Positions 16,557 to 25,961 of a DNA stretch of 64,000 nt are shown in pieces. Every line of letters begins with the position of its first letter. Position 1 is the stretch's first letter. Origin of the DNA: Aquidulcibacter paucihalophilus (lineage in GTDB: Bacteria > Pseudomonadota > Alphaproteobacteria > Caulobacterales > Caulobacteraceae); the NCBI GenBank assembly GCA_030285985.1, contig CP127384.1, positions 186,001 through 250,000 on the forward strand, given 5' to 3'. A program made the translations under genes and the position numbers. Below the pieces are notes generated by a model. That model ran no database searches. It was not told the origin of the DNA and saw only the letters and a program-made list of their open reading frames with translations.

Positions 16557-17693
16557 TCAATCGGCCTTTGTCTGCGGCGGGTTGACGCGGTTACGCTTCG
16601 GGCGTTCGGCCGCCGCCGCGGGCTCGTCGGCATAGGGTTCGCCGTCGCCGGACAGCAGGATGGCCATCCAGCGCGAACCCTTGAACTCGGCCAGCACGGC
16701 CATGGCCATGACCGCCAGCGGAGTCGACAGGAACATGCCAACCACCCCCCAGAGCTGGCCCCAGAGCGCCAGTGAAAGCAGCACCACCACCGGGTCGATG
16801 TTCTGGTTGTCGCCCTGCATGCGCGGCTGGATGAAATTGCCGCTGATGAACAGGATGGCCTGGAGCCCGACCAGCAGGATCACGGCGGGCCAGTAGCTCT
16901 CGAACTGGACCAGGGCGAACAGCGGCGGCGCCAGGCCGGCGACCGCCCCGCCCAGCACGGGGATGAAGCCGACCACGAAGATGACGAAGGTCCAGAACTC
17001 GGCGTTCTGAAGCCCCACGGCCCGCATCAGGACCCAGGCGACGGCGCAGATGAGCAGGCCGGTCACGGCCTGGACCCACAGATAGCCCTCCACCCCGCCG
17101 CGCACCCGCTGGAACACGCCCATGGCCTCGGTGCGGGCCCCGCGGTCCGGGAACATCCCGACCAGTTTGCGGCGGAACCCGCTCTGGGAGGCCAGCAGGA
17201 AGCCGAGGTAGATCATGACGAAGATGGCGCCGGTGACCACGCCCTGGGCCTGGAGCGCCACGGTGGCGAAATATTGCGACACGTCGACCCGGGTGATCAG
17301 CTCGCTGGCGGTAGGCGCGGCCGGCATGTCGAACAGCTGGTAGGCGTCCGCCAGGATCTGGTCGAGGCGCGGGCCCAGCAGCACCGCATCGTCCGAGGCC
17401 TGGTTGAAGAAGCCACGCGCGCCCTGGACGATGATGGCGATCGCCGCCAGGAAGCCCAGGATCACCACGATCAGGGCGGCGACGCCGGCCCAGCGCTCCG
17501 GCACCGGCGTCCGCGCCTCGATGGAGCGCTTCACCCCGTCGATCATGATCATCAGGAAGATGGCCATGGCCAGGGGCGTCAGTATGTCCCTCAGCCACCA
17601 GACCGCGGCCCCGGCGGCAATGGTCGCGAGCAGCACCAGGGCGTTGCGCGAGACGGTGGACGTGGGGACGATCAGGGGCGGTTTCATCGGCAT
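16557..17693 (-). CDS. AI-2E family transporter (PerM/YdiK-like permease)
   Basis: 378 residues from MPMKPPLIVPTSTVSRN (17693); the ATG two codons later is also possible. Paired N-terminal membrane helices (NALVLLATIAAGAAVWWLRD, TPLAMAIFLMIMID) are followed by a soluble insertion, then several C-terminal helices with the family stretch VGFIPVLGGAVAGLAPPLFA and FISGNFIQPRMQG. A charged tail (AERPKRNRVNPP) ends it. Substrate unknown: the family includes AI-2 exporters and Na+/H+ antiporter-like members. Divergent from the HerA-like gene with 63 bp between. Confidence 0.88.
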   Translation of the reverse strand: MPMKPPLIVPTSTVSRNALVLLATIAAGAAVWWLRDILTPLAMAIFLMIMIDGVKRSIEARTPVPERWAGVAALIVVILGFLAAIAIIVQGARGFFNQASDDAVLLGPRLDQILADAYQLFDMPAAPTASELITRVDVSQYFATVALQAQGVVTGAIFVMIYLGFLLASQSGFRRKLVGMFPDRGARTEAMGVFQRVRGGVEGYLWVQAVTGLLICAVAWVLMRAVGLQNAEFWTFVIFVVGFIPVLGGAVAGLAPPLFALVQFESYWPAVILLVGLQAILFISGNFIQPRMQGDNQNIDPVVVLLSLALWGQLWGVVGMFLSTPLAVMAMAVLAEFKGSRWMAILLSGDGEPYADEPAAAAERPKRNRVNPPQTKAD

Positions 17694-17756
17694 ATGGTCA
17701 AGGTCCGTGCGGTCGGCGTCAATCCAGCCTTGAACCCGCGACGCCGCCAGTAGAGC

Positions 17757-19367
17757 ATGAGCGCCGCCCCCCCGCCCGGAGTTCCCATGCCCGACGTCGT
17801 CCCCGGCCTGTTTCTCGGCCAATCCTCCGACAACGGGGCTGACAAGCCCGAACAGCTGCTTTTCCACCGCGCCAACCGCCACGGCGTCGTCGCCGGCGCG
17901 ACCGGCACGGGCAAGACGGTCACCCTGCAGATCATGGCCCAGGGCTTTTCTGACGCGGGCGTCCCGGTCTTCTGCGCCGATGTGAAGGGCGACCTTTCGG
18001 GGATCTGCGTCCCGGGTTCGCCGAACGAGAAGCTGCTGGCCCGCGCCGCCGGCATGGGGCTGACCCTGACGCCGAAGGCCGCGCCGGTGGTGTTCTGGGA
18101 CCTGTATGGGCTCAAGGGTCACCCGATCCGCACCACGGTCAGCGAGATCGGCCCCCTGCTGCTGGCCCGGATGCTGAACCTCAACGACGTGCAGGAAGGA
18201 GTCCTGTCGGTGATCTTCCACGTCGCCGACACCGAGGGCCTGCTGTTGCTCGACCTCGACGACCTGCGCGCCATGCTGGTCCATGTCGGGGAAAACGCCG
18301 AACGGATCGGCCGCGAGGTCGGCAATGTCGCCCCGGCCTCGATCGCCGCCATCCAGCGCTCGATCCTTCAGCTGGAGCAGCAGGGCGGCAAGGCCTTCTT
18401 CGGCGAACCGGCCCTGCGGCTGGAGGACATGATGCGCACCGGCCTCGACGGCCGCGGCCAGGTCAATGTGCTGGACGCCACCAAGCTGATGGGCAGCCCG
18501 CGGCTCTACGCTGCCTTCCTGCTGTGGCTGTTGTCGGAGCTGTTCGAACAGCTGCCCGAGGTCGGCGACCCCGAGAAGCCGCGCCTCGTCTTCTTCTTCG
18601 ACGAGGCCCATCTGCTGTTCAACGACACGCCGGATGCGCTGCGTGAGAAGGTCGAACAGGTGGTGCGCCTGATCCGGTCCAAGGGCGTCGGCGTCTATTT
18701 CGTCACCCAGAACCCGGCCGACATTCCCGACAGCGTCCTGGCCCAGCTGGGCAACCGCATCCAGCACGCCCTGCGCGCCTACACCCCGGCCGAACAGCGC
18801 GGGCTGAAGGCGGCGTCCGACAGTTTCCGGCCGAACCCGGCCTTCGACACGGCCGAGGCCATCCAGGGCCTGGGCGTCGGCGAGGCCCTGGTCTCGACCC
18901 TCGATGAGAAGGGCGCGCCCAATATCGTCGCCCGCACCGCCATCCGCCCGCCCGACAGCCGCCTCGGCCCCGCCACCGATGCCGAGCGCGCGGCCGTCAT
19001 GGCCGCCAGCCCGGTGCGCGGCCTGTATGAGGCGGTGATCGACCGCGAGTCCGCCGAAGAAATCCTCGCCGCCCGTCGCGGCGAGGCCGATCAGGCGACG
19101 GCCGAGGCGAAACTGGCCGAGGCTCGCGCCAGGGCCGACGCTTTGGCGGCGAAAGACGCGGAAAAAGCCGCCGCCGCCCGGGACAAGGAGCAGGCGCGTC
19201 AGCAGGCCCAGTACGAGCGCGAAGCCGCCCGCGCCCGCGCCCCGGCCCGCCGCTCGACCCGCGAGACGCCCATCGAGGCCGCCACCAAGTCGGTGCTGAG
19301 AACGGCAGGGAGCACGATTACCCGGGAGCTGCTGCGCGGGCTGCTGGGCGGGTTGCGACGGCGGTAG
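17757..19367 (+). CDS. HerA/DUF853-type P-loop ATPase
   Basis: 536 residues. Walker A is GATGTGKT at residues 47-54, followed by [11 protein letters not shown]. Walker B is [12 protein letters not shown] near residue 285, and [20 protein letters not shown] is the family's sensor-like region. The C-terminus (~430-505) is an Ala/Glu/Arg-rich predicted coiled coil ending in [17 protein letters not shown] and [12 protein letters not shown]. The family is FtsK/HerA-like; its role (DNA translocase or stress ATPase) is not established. One of few rightward genes on this side of the origin. Confidence 0.85.
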   Translation: MSAAPPPGVPMPDVVPGLFLGQSSDNGADKPEQLLFHRANRHGVVAGATGTGKTVTLQIMAQGFSDAGVPVFCADVKGDLSGICVPGSPNEKLLARAAGMGLTLTPKAAPVVFWDLYGLKGHPIRTTVSEIGPLLLARMLNLNDVQEGVLSVIFHVADTEGLLLLDLDDLRAMLVHVGENAERIGREVGNVAPASIAAIQRSILQLEQQGGKAFFGEPALRLEDMMRTGLDGRGQVNVLDATKLMGSPRLYAAFLLWLLSELFEQLPEVGDPEKPRLVFFFDEAHLLFNDTPDALREKVEQVVRLIRSKGVGVYFVTQNPADIPDSVLAQLGNRIQHALRAYTPAEQRGLKAASDSFRPNPAFDTAEAIQGLGVGEALVSTLDEKGAPNIVARTAIRPPDSRLGPATDAERAAVMAASPVRGLYEAVIDRESAEEILAARRGEADQATAEAKLAEARARADALAAKDAEKAAAARDKEQARQQAQYEREAARARAPARRSTRETPIEAATKSVLRTAGSTITRELLRGLLGGLRRR

Positions 19368-19371
19368 CCGA

Positions 19372-20514
19372 TCAGGGGCGCGGAATCAGACGCCACATCC
19401 TGAGCGGATGGCGGACCGCGCCCGCCTCTTCACCTGCTGCGTCGCCGCGACCCATGTAAAAGTCAGCCCTCACCGGGCCACGGATGGCCGAGCCGGTGTC
19501 GAGGGCCATGACCAGACCCTGATAGCTGGCCCGCGCACCGACCAGATTGCCGCCGTCGGCGCTGATCCAGACGAGGTCGCCATAGCGCCAGTGGGCCGGA
19601 TCGACGGCGATGGAGCGGCGCGCGGTCAGGGGGATCCCGGCCGCGCCGTTCGGATGGCCGCCGTCGTCCGGCTCGACGGCGAAGAAGATGTAGCGCGGGT
19701 TCAGCGCCATCACCGCCCGGGCCTCCGCACCGCGATGGGCCGCCAGCCAGGCCTGGATGGCCTCGCCCGAGGTTCCGTTGGCCGGCAACAGCCCCTGTTC
19801 CGCCATCGGCCGGGCGATGCCGGTGAACGGCTGGCCGTTGTCGGCGGCATAGGCAGCGCGGGCCCGGGTCCCGTCCTCGAAGGTCAGATAGCCGGAGCCC
19901 TGGATCTGCATGGAGAACAGGTCTTCGGCCCGCATCCAGGCGAGGGCGTCCGGCGCCGGCTCCACCTCGATGTCGGCGCGCACGGGCAGGACCTGACCGC
20001 GCGTCCAGCCCGCAGGGCGCGGCCGGACGGGCATGTCGAACTCCGCGTCCGGCGCGTGACGCGCGGCGAAGTCCGGTGCGAAATAGGAGGTCAGAAGGCC
20101 CGGCCCGCCGTTCGGCGTCTGCGCGGCGACGACCGTGAAACCGCTCTCGAAGAAGGCGCGGGCCATGGAGGGCGTCACGGGCTTCGAGGTCTGTTTGATG
20201 TGCATGGCCCGGGCGCACTGGGTCCGGGAGGCGGCGTCCCGGGTGACGGTGCAGCCGGTCGCCCATGCCTCGAAGGCCGCCAGATGGTCCTCGTCATTCC
20301 AGCCGGGCAGGGTCTCGGGGCTCAGTCCCTCGGAAACCGGGGCAGGCGCGGGGCCGGGAGTCGGCGAGGGCGCTTCCGTGCCGGCATCCGGCGGGACCGG
20401 AGGCGCGGCCGGCGTCGTGGCCGGCGTCGTGGCGCAGGCGGCGAGTGTCAGGGCGAGGCCGAACAGAACGGCCGCGCCGGAAAATCCCCGACGGCGCGCG
20501 CCGCCGCTGATCAT
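19372..20514 (-). CDS. mltA: Membrane-bound lytic murein transglycosylase A
   Basis: 380-residue lipoprotein that cleaves peptidoglycan glycan strands. The start at 20514 overlaps the upstream Tim44-like stop as ATGA. The signal peptide has lipobox LAAC (LALTLAACATTP), followed by a Pro/Ala-rich linker. The MltA core includes LLTSYFAPDF, FSMQIQGSGYLTFEDG and NPRYIFF. The C-terminal 3D domain has LVMALDTGSAIRGPVRADFY with the conserved Asp and GRGDAAGEEAG. Confidence 0.95.
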   Translation of the reverse strand: MISGGARRRGFSGAAVLFGLALTLAACATTPATTPAAPPVPPDAGTEAPSPTPGPAPAPVSEGLSPETLPGWNDEDHLAAFEAWATGCTVTRDAASRTQCARAMHIKQTSKPVTPSMARAFFESGFTVVAAQTPNGGPGLLTSYFAPDFAARHAPDAEFDMPVRPRPAGWTRGQVLPVRADIEVEPAPDALAWMRAEDLFSMQIQGSGYLTFEDGTRARAAYAADNGQPFTGIARPMAEQGLLPANGTSGEAIQAWLAAHRGAEARAVMALNPRYIFFAVEPDDGGHPNGAAGIPLTARRSIAVDPAHWRYGDLVWISADGGNLVGARASYQGLVMALDTGSAIRGPVRADFYMGRGDAAGEEAGAVRHPLRMWRLIPRP

Positions 20515-21149
20515 GCCGCGGCGGGTTCGGTGCGGGCCAGGACCCAGTTGGGATCGCTGGCGCCGAGGGTGCGTTCGAAGGTCCACAGCTCGGCCACCCG
20601 GCGTTCCTCGATCTGCGGCTCGGCGGCGGCGTCGGCCGTGGTGATCGTATTGCGCAGTTCGGCCAGGAAGCGGACCTTGGCCGTGGCGCGGTTCTCCTCG
20701 GCCGAGGCCTGCTCCAGATCGGCGCGCGCGGGGTGGAGGAATTCGGCGACCTCGGTCTCGCCCCGGGTCTCGCGTGCGGCGATGCCGGCCTCGAACGAGG
20801 CCATGACCGTCGGGGTCAGCAGGGGTTTGAGCGTTTCACGGTCGCCGGCGGCATAGGCGCGGACGATGGTCTCGTGGGCCTGACGCGCGCCTTCGAGGAA
20901 CCGCACCGGGTCAAAGGCCGGATCGCGGGCCTTCAGGCCGGCGATCGAGGCCAGGGTGACGGCGTCCAGCACATGCGGATGGCCGCCGGACTGGCCCGGA
21001 GCCTGCGCCGCCGGCGTGGGGGCGGGCTTGGCGCGGGCGTCCTCTTCCGGCTGGCGGCCGACCTTCTTGCCCAGCACATTATAGAGCTGGAACAGGACCA
21101 CCGCGGCGATGACGGCGAAGATGACGATCTGGATCTGAACCGGCGGCAC
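20511..21149 (-). CDS. Tim44/TimA family putative adaptor protein
   Basis: 212 residues from a GTG at 21149, chosen for an AAGG ribosome-binding site 7 bases upstream and because it places the membrane helix at the N-terminus (QIQIVIFAVIAAVVLFQLYN). A disordered linker is followed by a Tim44-like domain (~60-205): DPVRFLEGARQAHETIVRAY, LKPLLTPTVMASFE, LWTFER and a final DPNWVLART. Bacterial members are inner-membrane proteins with an outward-facing substrate-binding fold. Coupled to mltA by a 4-bp overlap and divergent from secB. Confidence 0.88.
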   Translation of the reverse strand: MPPVQIQIVIFAVIAAVVLFQLYNVLGKKVGRQPEEDARAKPAPTPAAQAPGQSGGHPHVLDAVTLASIAGLKARDPAFDPVRFLEGARQAHETIVRAYAAGDRETLKPLLTPTVMASFEAGIAARETRGETEVAEFLHPARADLEQASAEENRATAKVRFLAELRNTITTADAAAEPQIEERRVAELWTFERTLGASDPNWVLARTEPAAA

Positions 21150-21346
21150 TGGCAAACCTTGATGGGCGACCGGCGGGGGGACCGGGCGCGAGGACAGACG
21201 ATTAGGGGCTGATATAGGCACACGCAACCGCAACCGCCTCATCGCGGGGGTGAGCATCGTTGCCGCACCCGGCGCCTCGTGCTAGTCGCCGCGCCTTCCC
21301 GGCGCCTTATTCCGGCGTCGATCACTCTTTCAGACAGACCCGACCG

Positions 21347-21856
21347 ATGACCGACGCCGCGCCTCCTTCCGACGCCAAACCCGCCGACGCCGCGCCGCAA
21401 GGGCCGCAGGGCCCCGGCTTCCGCATCGTCGCCCAGTACGTCAAGGATCTGTCCTTCGAGAACCCGAAGGCCCCCGACAGCCTGCGCGTTGACGGCAAGC
21501 CCGCCATCGACATGGGTGTCGAGATGAACGCCCAGGGCCGTCCCGATGGCCTGTTCGAGGTCGATCTGCGCCTGACCATCAAGGCCACGACCGAAGCCAT
21601 GACGGTGTTCAACGTCGAACTGCTGTACGGCGGCCTCTTTGCCCTGCAAGGCGTGCCGGAGCAGGACATTGAGCCGCTGCTGCTGATCGAATGCCCGCGC
21701 TACCTGTTCCCGTTCGCCCGCGAGATCATCGCCCGCGCAACGTCGGACGGCGGTTTCTATCCGCCCTTCATGCTGGATCCGATCGATTTCGCCGGCATCT
21801 ATGTCGCCCGCCAGCAGTCGATCGCGCGCGGACCGGCCGAAGCGGGTCAGGCCTAA
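21347..21856 (+). CDS. secB: Protein-export chaperone SecB
   Basis: 169 residues from the ATG at 21347 ([12 protein letters not shown]). A short Ala/Pro-rich leader is followed by the SecB fold: [58 protein letters not shown] and a C-terminal [15 protein letters not shown]. SecB keeps preproteins unfolded for SecA. Located next to dnaQ, convergent, as in other Caulobacterales near the origin. Confidence 0.96.
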   Translation: MTDAAPPSDAKPADAAPQGPQGPGFRIVAQYVKDLSFENPKAPDSLRVDGKPAIDMGVEMNAQGRPDGLFEVDLRLTIKATTEAMTVFNVELLYGGLFALQGVPEQDIEPLLLIECPRYLFPFAREIIARATSDGGFYPPFMLDPIDFAGIYVARQQSIARGPAEAGQA

Positions 21857-21867
21857 ACGCTCTCATA

Positions 21868-21892
21868 TCGCCTGCCGCCACGCGGCGGGCGA
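21868..21892. terminator. Possible bidirectional hairpin between secB and dnaQ
   Basis: TCGCCTGCC pairs with GGCGGGCGA around a 7-base loop (one G-T pair) in the 57-bp convergent gap. No clear T tract on either side, so terminator function is only suggested. Confidence 0.3.
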
Positions 21893-21913
21893 CAGAGCCG
21901 GATCAGGCGTTCG

Positions 21914-22639
21914 TCAGGCGGCGGACGCCTTTTCCATGTCCAGCCCATAGGCTTCCCACAGCGACCGATCCTTCAGGTTCGCCTGCAGGAAGGCGAGGTG
22001 CGCGGCCTGTTCGGCCTCATGGGTGCGGACCGGCAGGGGCCGGGGGCGCGGTCCGTAGCCCTGGGCCGCGACAGCCGCCGCGGCGGCGACCGTCGCGCGC
22101 GAGGCCGACAGGTCCAGCCGGCGCTCCTTGCCGCCCTTGAGCTCCAGATAGACCTCGGCGAGCAGCCGGGCGTCGATCAGGGCCCCGTGCAGGGTCCGCT
22201 CGACCAGCGACACCTTGAACCGCTTGCACAGGGCGTCGAGCGAATTGGCCATGCCCGGAAACCGGGTCTGGGCCAGTTTCAGCGTGTCGATCCAGCGGTC
22301 TTCGGGGAACAGGGCACGACCGCAGCGGCCGAACTCATGATCGATGAAATTGCGGTCGAACTGGGCGTTGTGGGCGATGATCGGGGCGTCACCGATGAAG
22401 TCGCACAGGTCGATGACGATCTCGGCGAATTTCGGCGCGTCCTTCACCTTGTCATCGGTGATGCCGTGGACCCGGATGGCGTCGGCGGGGATCAGGCGCT
22501 CGGGATTGATCAGGCGGTGGAAGGTTCGCCCCGTCGGCAGCAGATCCTCGATCTCGATACAGCCGACCTCGATCATCCGGTCGCCCGTACGGGGGTCGAA
22601 GCCGGTGGTTTCAGTATCGAGGACGATTTCGCGGGACAT
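21914..22639 (-). CDS. dnaQ: DNA polymerase III epsilon subunit
   Basis: 241-residue 3'-5' proofreading exonuclease. DEDDh motifs: ExoI VLDTETTGFDP (Asp8, Glu10), ExoII IIAHNAQFDRNFID, and ExoIII HGALIDARLLAEVYLEL. The C-terminal part (~180-241) is an alpha-subunit-binding tail ending in SLWEAYGLDMEKAS. Last gene of the leftward ppsR-maf-aroE-coaE-dnaQ cluster next to the origin. Confidence 0.95.
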   Translation of the reverse strand: MSREIVLDTETTGFDPRTGDRMIEVGCIEIEDLLPTGRTFHRLINPERLIPADAIRVHGITDDKVKDAPKFAEIVIDLCDFIGDAPIIAHNAQFDRNFIDHEFGRCGRALFPEDRWIDTLKLAQTRFPGMANSLDALCKRFKVSLVERTLHGALIDARLLAEVYLELKGGKERRLDLSASRATVAAAAAVAAQGYGPRPRPLPVRTHEAEQAAHLAFLQANLKDRSLWEAYGLDMEKASAA

Positions 22640-22645
22640 GGGTCC

Positions 22646-23287
22646 TTATTGCGACCGTTCGCCGCCGCGCGAAAGACCATGCCGGGGCGGCGTCCACCCT
22701 TCGCTCAGAACCATCCCCACGATTTCGTCCACCCGCGCCCGCGCCGCCTCAAGCCCGACGCTGGTGTCGATGACGAAGTCCGCGCGGCGGCGCTTTTCCG
22801 CGTCCGGCAGCTGACGCGCCAGGATGGCCTCGAACCGCTCCCGGCTCATGCCGGGCCGGGCCAGGACCCGGTCGGCCTGGACCGCGGCCGGAGCGGTCAC
22901 GACCACGACGGCGTCCACGGCCGCTTCGCCACCGGTCTCGAACAGAAGCGGGATATCCAGCACCGCCAGCTTCACCCCCCGGGCCTCCGCCGCCGCCAGA
23001 TCCTCCAGTCGCCCTTTCAGGACCAGGGGATGGACGATGGCCTCCAGCCGCGCGAAGGCCTCGCCGTCCCGGCCCAGGGCTTCCGCCAGCCGGGTGCGGT
23101 CGACCGCACCGTCCACGACCACGCCCGGAAACGCCTCGGCGACCGGCGCGACGGCTGCGCCGTCCCTTGCATAAAGGCGGTGCACGGCCTCGTCGGCGTT
23201 CCAGATCACCGCGCCGGCGTCGGCGAACATGGCCGTCGTCGTCGACTTGCCCATGCCGATGGAGCCGGTCAGGCCGAGCACGATCAT
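22646..23287 (-). CDS. coaE: Dephospho-CoA kinase
   Basis: 213 residues; last step of coenzyme A synthesis. Walker A is [12 protein letters not shown] at residues 5-16, then [16 protein letters not shown] (Asp for substrate), [29 protein letters not shown] and [17 protein letters not shown] with the lid arginines. The start overlaps the aroE stop by 4 bp and dnaQ follows after 6 bp. Confidence 0.95.
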   Translation of the reverse strand: MIVLGLTGSIGMGKSTTTAMFADAGAVIWNADEAVHRLYARDGAAVAPVAEAFPGVVVDGAVDRTRLAEALGRDGEAFARLEAIVHPLVLKGRLEDLAAAEARGVKLAVLDIPLLFETGGEAAVDAVVVVTAPAAVQADRVLARPGMSRERFEAILARQLPDAEKRRRADFVIDTSVGLEAARARVDEIVGMVLSEGWTPPRHGLSRGGERSQ

Positions 23288-24081
23288 GGCCTCTCTCCCA
23301 GGGCGGACAGTGCCAGGGAGCGCACATCGATGTCGGGCGCCTCAACGCCGAAGATCGCCCGGAAGGAGGGCCGCGCCTGGCCGATCAGCATGGCCAGTCC
23401 GTCGACGGCCGCCAGCCCGTGCGCCCGGCCCTGGATCAGGAAGGGCGTGATCAGCGGGCGGTAGGTCATGTCCATCAGCACGGCTTCGTCCCGCAACCGG
23501 GACAGGTCGATGTCCGGTGCTACGCTAAGGGCGTTGACCACCAGAACCGCATCGGCGAGGGCCTCCGGATCGACCACCGTCGCGCCGAGATCCCGTGCCA
23601 GGGCCTCGGCCCGCGCGCGAGTCCGGTTCAGCACGCCGACATCCGCGCCGGCGTCCCTGAGGGCCGCAACTGCCGCCCGCGCCGCCCCGCCCGCGCCCAG
23701 CACCACGACGGGTCGGCCGCGCACGGACAATTGCGGGGCCTGCTCGGCCAGCGCCGCCATCAGGCCGGCGCCGTCGGTGCTGTCAGCCCGGACGCGGCCG
23801 TCCTCAAAGACCAGCAGATTGGCCGAGCCGCAGGCCCCGGCCCCGCCGCCGACCGTATCCGCCAGCGCAAGCGCCTGTTCCTTGAACGGGGCGGTGACAT
23901 TGAGTCCCCTCAGCCGGCCAGCGCGCCCTTCCGCGACAAGATCGGCAAAACCCGCCGCGTCCACAGGCCCGAAGGCGCGGTAGTCGGCATCCAGCCCCGC
24001 CGCCGCGATCCAGGCGGTGTGGATCAGGGGGCTGAGCGAATGGGCGATCGGCTGGCCGGCCACGCCCGCCCGGCGCGTCAT
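23284..24081 (-). CDS. aroE: Shikimate dehydrogenase (NADP+)
   Basis: 265 residues; reduces 3-dehydroshikimate to shikimate. Substrate site [20 protein letters not shown] near the N-terminus, [15 protein letters not shown] with the catalytic Lys, [10 protein letters not shown], the Rossmann motif [16 protein letters not shown] and [10 protein letters not shown] for NADP. Both ends overlap neighbours by 4 bp (maf upstream, coaE downstream). Confidence 0.96.
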   Translation of the reverse strand: MTRRAGVAGQPIAHSLSPLIHTAWIAAAGLDADYRAFGPVDAAGFADLVAEGRAGRLRGLNVTAPFKEQALALADTVGGGAGACGSANLLVFEDGRVRADSTDGAGLMAALAEQAPQLSVRGRPVVVLGAGGAARAAVAALRDAGADVGVLNRTRARAEALARDLGATVVDPEALADAVLVVNALSVAPDIDLSRLRDEAVLMDMTYRPLITPFLIQGRAHGLAAVDGLAMLIGQARPSFRAIFGVEAPDIDVRSLALSALGERP

Positions 24082-24680
24082 GACCTCAGCACTCCGGCCC
24101 GGCGGAGCTCCGCCAGCACAGGCCAGAGCGGCAGGCCCAGGACGGTGAAATAGTCGCCCTCAATGGCCTCGAACAACTGTGAGCCCATGCCCTCGAGCCG
24201 ATAGGCCCCGACGCAGTGCAGCAGGGCCTCGCCCTCCGCCGCCAGATAGGCGTCGAGGAAGGCGTCCGAAAAATCGCGCACCCGCATGGTCGCCGTGTCC
24301 ACGCCGGACCAGACGATCTGGCCGTTGCGGGCGAGGGCCGCGCCGGAATGCAGTTGATGCGTCCGACCGCGCATGGTGCCCAGCCGGGTGCGGGCGTCGG
24401 CGAGCGAGGCCGCCTTGGAGACGAGACCGCCGTCGAAAGCGAGGGTCTGGTCCGCGCCCAGGACCCAGGCGTCGCCGTCGTGGCGCGACACCGCCAGCGC
24501 CTTGACCCGCGCCAGTTCGACGGCAAGCCCCGCCGCATCGGCCGGATCATGGACAGCCTTGACCGCGTCCTCATCCACATCCGCAACCTGGACAGAGAAG
24601 GTCACGCCGGCGTCGGCCAGCATCGACCGCCGGGCCGCGCTTTTCGAGGCGAGGATCAGGCGTTCCGACGGTGCGCTCAC
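24078..24680 (-). CDS. maf: Maf-family nucleotide pyrophosphatase
   Basis: 200 residues from a GTG at 24680 that overlaps the ppsR stop as GTGA; the longer upstream frame is ppsR sequence in another frame. Maf features: ILASKSAARRSMLADAG, the VLGADQTLAFDG motif with catalytic Asp, MRGRTHQLHSGAALA and YRLEGMGSQLFEAIEGDYF. The family hydrolyses non-canonical or methylated NTPs to restrict incorporation or division; the exact substrate class is uncertain. Confidence 0.9.
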   Translation of the reverse strand: MSAPSERLILASKSAARRSMLADAGVTFSVQVADVDEDAVKAVHDPADAAGLAVELARVKALAVSRHDGDAWVLGADQTLAFDGGLVSKAASLADARTRLGTMRGRTHQLHSGAALARNGQIVWSGVDTATMRVRDFSDAFLDAYLAAEGEALLHCVGAYRLEGMGSQLFEAIEGDYFTVLGLPLWPVLAELRRAGVLRS

Positions 24681-25555
24681 CAGGCCGCTCCCAGACGCCG
24701 TGTGCGGCGCTCGTTCAGAAGGTTGATGATGGCGGCCGCTGTCTCCTCGACCGACCGGCGGGTCACATCGATGACCGGCCAGCCGCGGCGCTCGAAGGCG
24801 CGCCGGGCCTTGACCGTCTCCTCGCGCACGGCGTCGTGGTCGACATAGGCGCTGGCCCGGTTGGCGTTCAGGCCGTCCAGCCGGTTCTTGCGGATCTGCA
24901 CCAGACGGTCCGGCGAGACCGTCAGGCCGACCACCAGAGGATTCTTCAGCCCGACGAGACGTTCGCCATCCTCCTGACCGGGCACCAGGGGCACATTGGC
25001 AGCGCGGATGCCGCGGTGGGCCAGATAGATGCAGGTCGGGGTCTTGGACGTGCGACTGACCCCGCACAGGACCACATCGGCGCCCTCCAGCTGCTCGGAC
25101 GTGCCCTGGCCGTCGTCATGGGCCATGGCGTAGTCCAGCGCCGAGATGCGGTTGAAATAGTCGGTGTCCAGCGCGTGCTGGGCCCCGACCCGCGTCGACA
25201 GGGCCGCGCCGAGATAGCGGGACAGGGCGCCGACCAGCGGGTCGAGCGCCGCGATCTGGGGCATGTCGAGGGTGCGGCAGCCGTCTTCCAGCTGTTCGCG
25301 CAGCTCGCGGTCGACGAGGGTGTGCAGGACCACGCCGGGCGATGCCGCGACCTCTTCCAGCACCCGCTCCATCTGTTTGGCGGAGCGGACGAGGGCATAG
25401 ATGTGCTCGATCGGGATCACGCCGTCGAACCGGGCCACCACGGCCTTGGCCATGGCGTTCAGGGTCTCGCCGGTGGAGTCGGACACCAGGTGGACATGGA
25501 AATAGGTCGCCAGCCGCGAAGGGGCCGGGCCGCGGCCTGATGAACCCGGCGTCAT
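24677..25555 (-). CDS. ppsR: PEP synthase regulatory kinase/pyrophosphorylase (DUF299)
   Basis: 292 residues. Bifunctional enzyme that phosphorylates and dephosphorylates phosphoenolpyruvate synthase (or PPDK). Signatures: HLVSDSTGETLNAMAKAVVA near the N-terminus, the P-loop-like CGVSRTSKTPTCIYLAHRG (~155-175), GLTVSPDRLVQIRKNRL, and AYVDHDAVREE. The ATG at 25555 adds ~15 residues before the conserved part. First gene left of the origin region; in Caulobacter this family gene also flanks Cori. Confidence 0.92.
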   Translation of the reverse strand: MTPGSSGRGPAPSRLATYFHVHLVSDSTGETLNAMAKAVVARFDGVIPIEHIYALVRSAKQMERVLEEVAASPGVVLHTLVDRELREQLEDGCRTLDMPQIAALDPLVGALSRYLGAALSTRVGAQHALDTDYFNRISALDYAMAHDDGQGTSEQLEGADVVLCGVSRTSKTPTCIYLAHRGIRAANVPLVPGQEDGERLVGLKNPLVVGLTVSPDRLVQIRKNRLDGLNANRASAYVDHDAVREETVKARRAFERRGWPVIDVTRRSVEETAAAIINLLNERRTRRLGAAW

Positions 25556-25743
25556 CGGCGGCTGTCCATGATTGCGAGACTCCTGTGGACGGCCCGGGGC
25601 GCCAGTGGTGCGCCGTCGGAGCCGAAGGGTGGGTCTTTTCCTATAGCGGCGCCGGAGACGGGCTGCGAGCGGGGACAGAGGTGGATGAGGCGCCCCGCAT
25701 CGCGGTCTTTCATCCCAAGCCCCTCCCTCGGCGCCGATCCGCC

Positions 25744-25752
25744 TGTGGAGAT
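25744..25752 (-). promoter_or_regulatory. DnaA-box-like 9-mer
   Basis: TGTGGAGAT is ATCTCCACA on the minus strand, 7 of 9 matches to TTATCCACA. It lies directly before the first CtrA box. A weak candidate by itself. Confidence 0.35.
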
Positions 25753-25754
25753 CC

Positions 25755-25769
25755 TTAATGAGACGTTAA
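25755..25769. promoter_or_regulatory. CtrA-type box 1
   Basis: TTAATGAGACGTTAA is an exact match to the Caulobacter CtrA consensus TTAA-N7-TTAA. In Caulobacter phosphorylated CtrA binds such boxes in Cori and blocks initiation. Confidence 0.7.
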
Positions 25770-25815
25770 CGGCGCCCAGCCCCGGATCGACGTGGTCGGC
25801 TCTGCGATCCCGTCG

Positions 25816-25830
25816 TTAAGGCCTCGTTAA
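25816..25830. promoter_or_regulatory. CtrA-type box 2
   Basis: TTAAGGCCTCGTTAA, a second exact TTAA-N7-TTAA match 61 bp from the first. The DnaA-like TTATCCCCG begins three bases after it, so CtrA and DnaA could compete here. TTAA is rare in this GC-rich DNA, so two exact boxes in one gap are unlikely by chance. Confidence 0.72.
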
Positions 25831-25833
25831 GAC

Positions 25834-25842
25834 TTATCCCCG
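25834..25842 (+). promoter_or_regulatory. DnaA-box-like 9-mer TTATCCCCG
   Basis: 7 of 9 matches to TTATCCACA. A related 9-mer, TTGTCCCCG, occurs at 25926-25934 on the same strand, so TTRTCCCCG may be a weak DnaA site class in this origin. Confidence 0.4.
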
Positions 25843-25961
25843 GTTTCACCAGCCCCGTTAAAGCCCGGCGCGCCGACGGTGACAGTTTGCGGAAAACCCG
25901 TCCGCATCCGCTGCAAACCGCCCGTTTGTCCCCGCCATCCCCGGTCCTGCCTTCTACTTCC

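Noticed and set aside
17694..18767. N-terminal extension of the AI-2E-family gene by ~358 codons
   Set aside because: The extension lies opposite the HerA-like gene, is Gln/Gly/Asp-rich and has no family match; the family protein starts at MPMKPPLIV.
20515..20586. Longer start for mltA
   Set aside because: It would overlap the Tim44-like gene in another frame; the ATG at 20514 gives a proper lipoprotein signal peptide and an ATGA overlap.
20830..20850. GTTTCACGG resembling a parS half in the Tim44-like gene
   Set aside because: Only one half matches (GTTTCACGGTCG); the GTGAAAC half is missing.
24681..25067. Longer start for maf
   Set aside because: The added residues are ppsR sequence in another frame; a GTG start at 24680 overlaps the ppsR stop in the usual coupled way.
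25680..25690. GGTGGATGA as another DnaA box
   Set aside because: Too many mismatches to TTATCCACA on either strand to stand alone.
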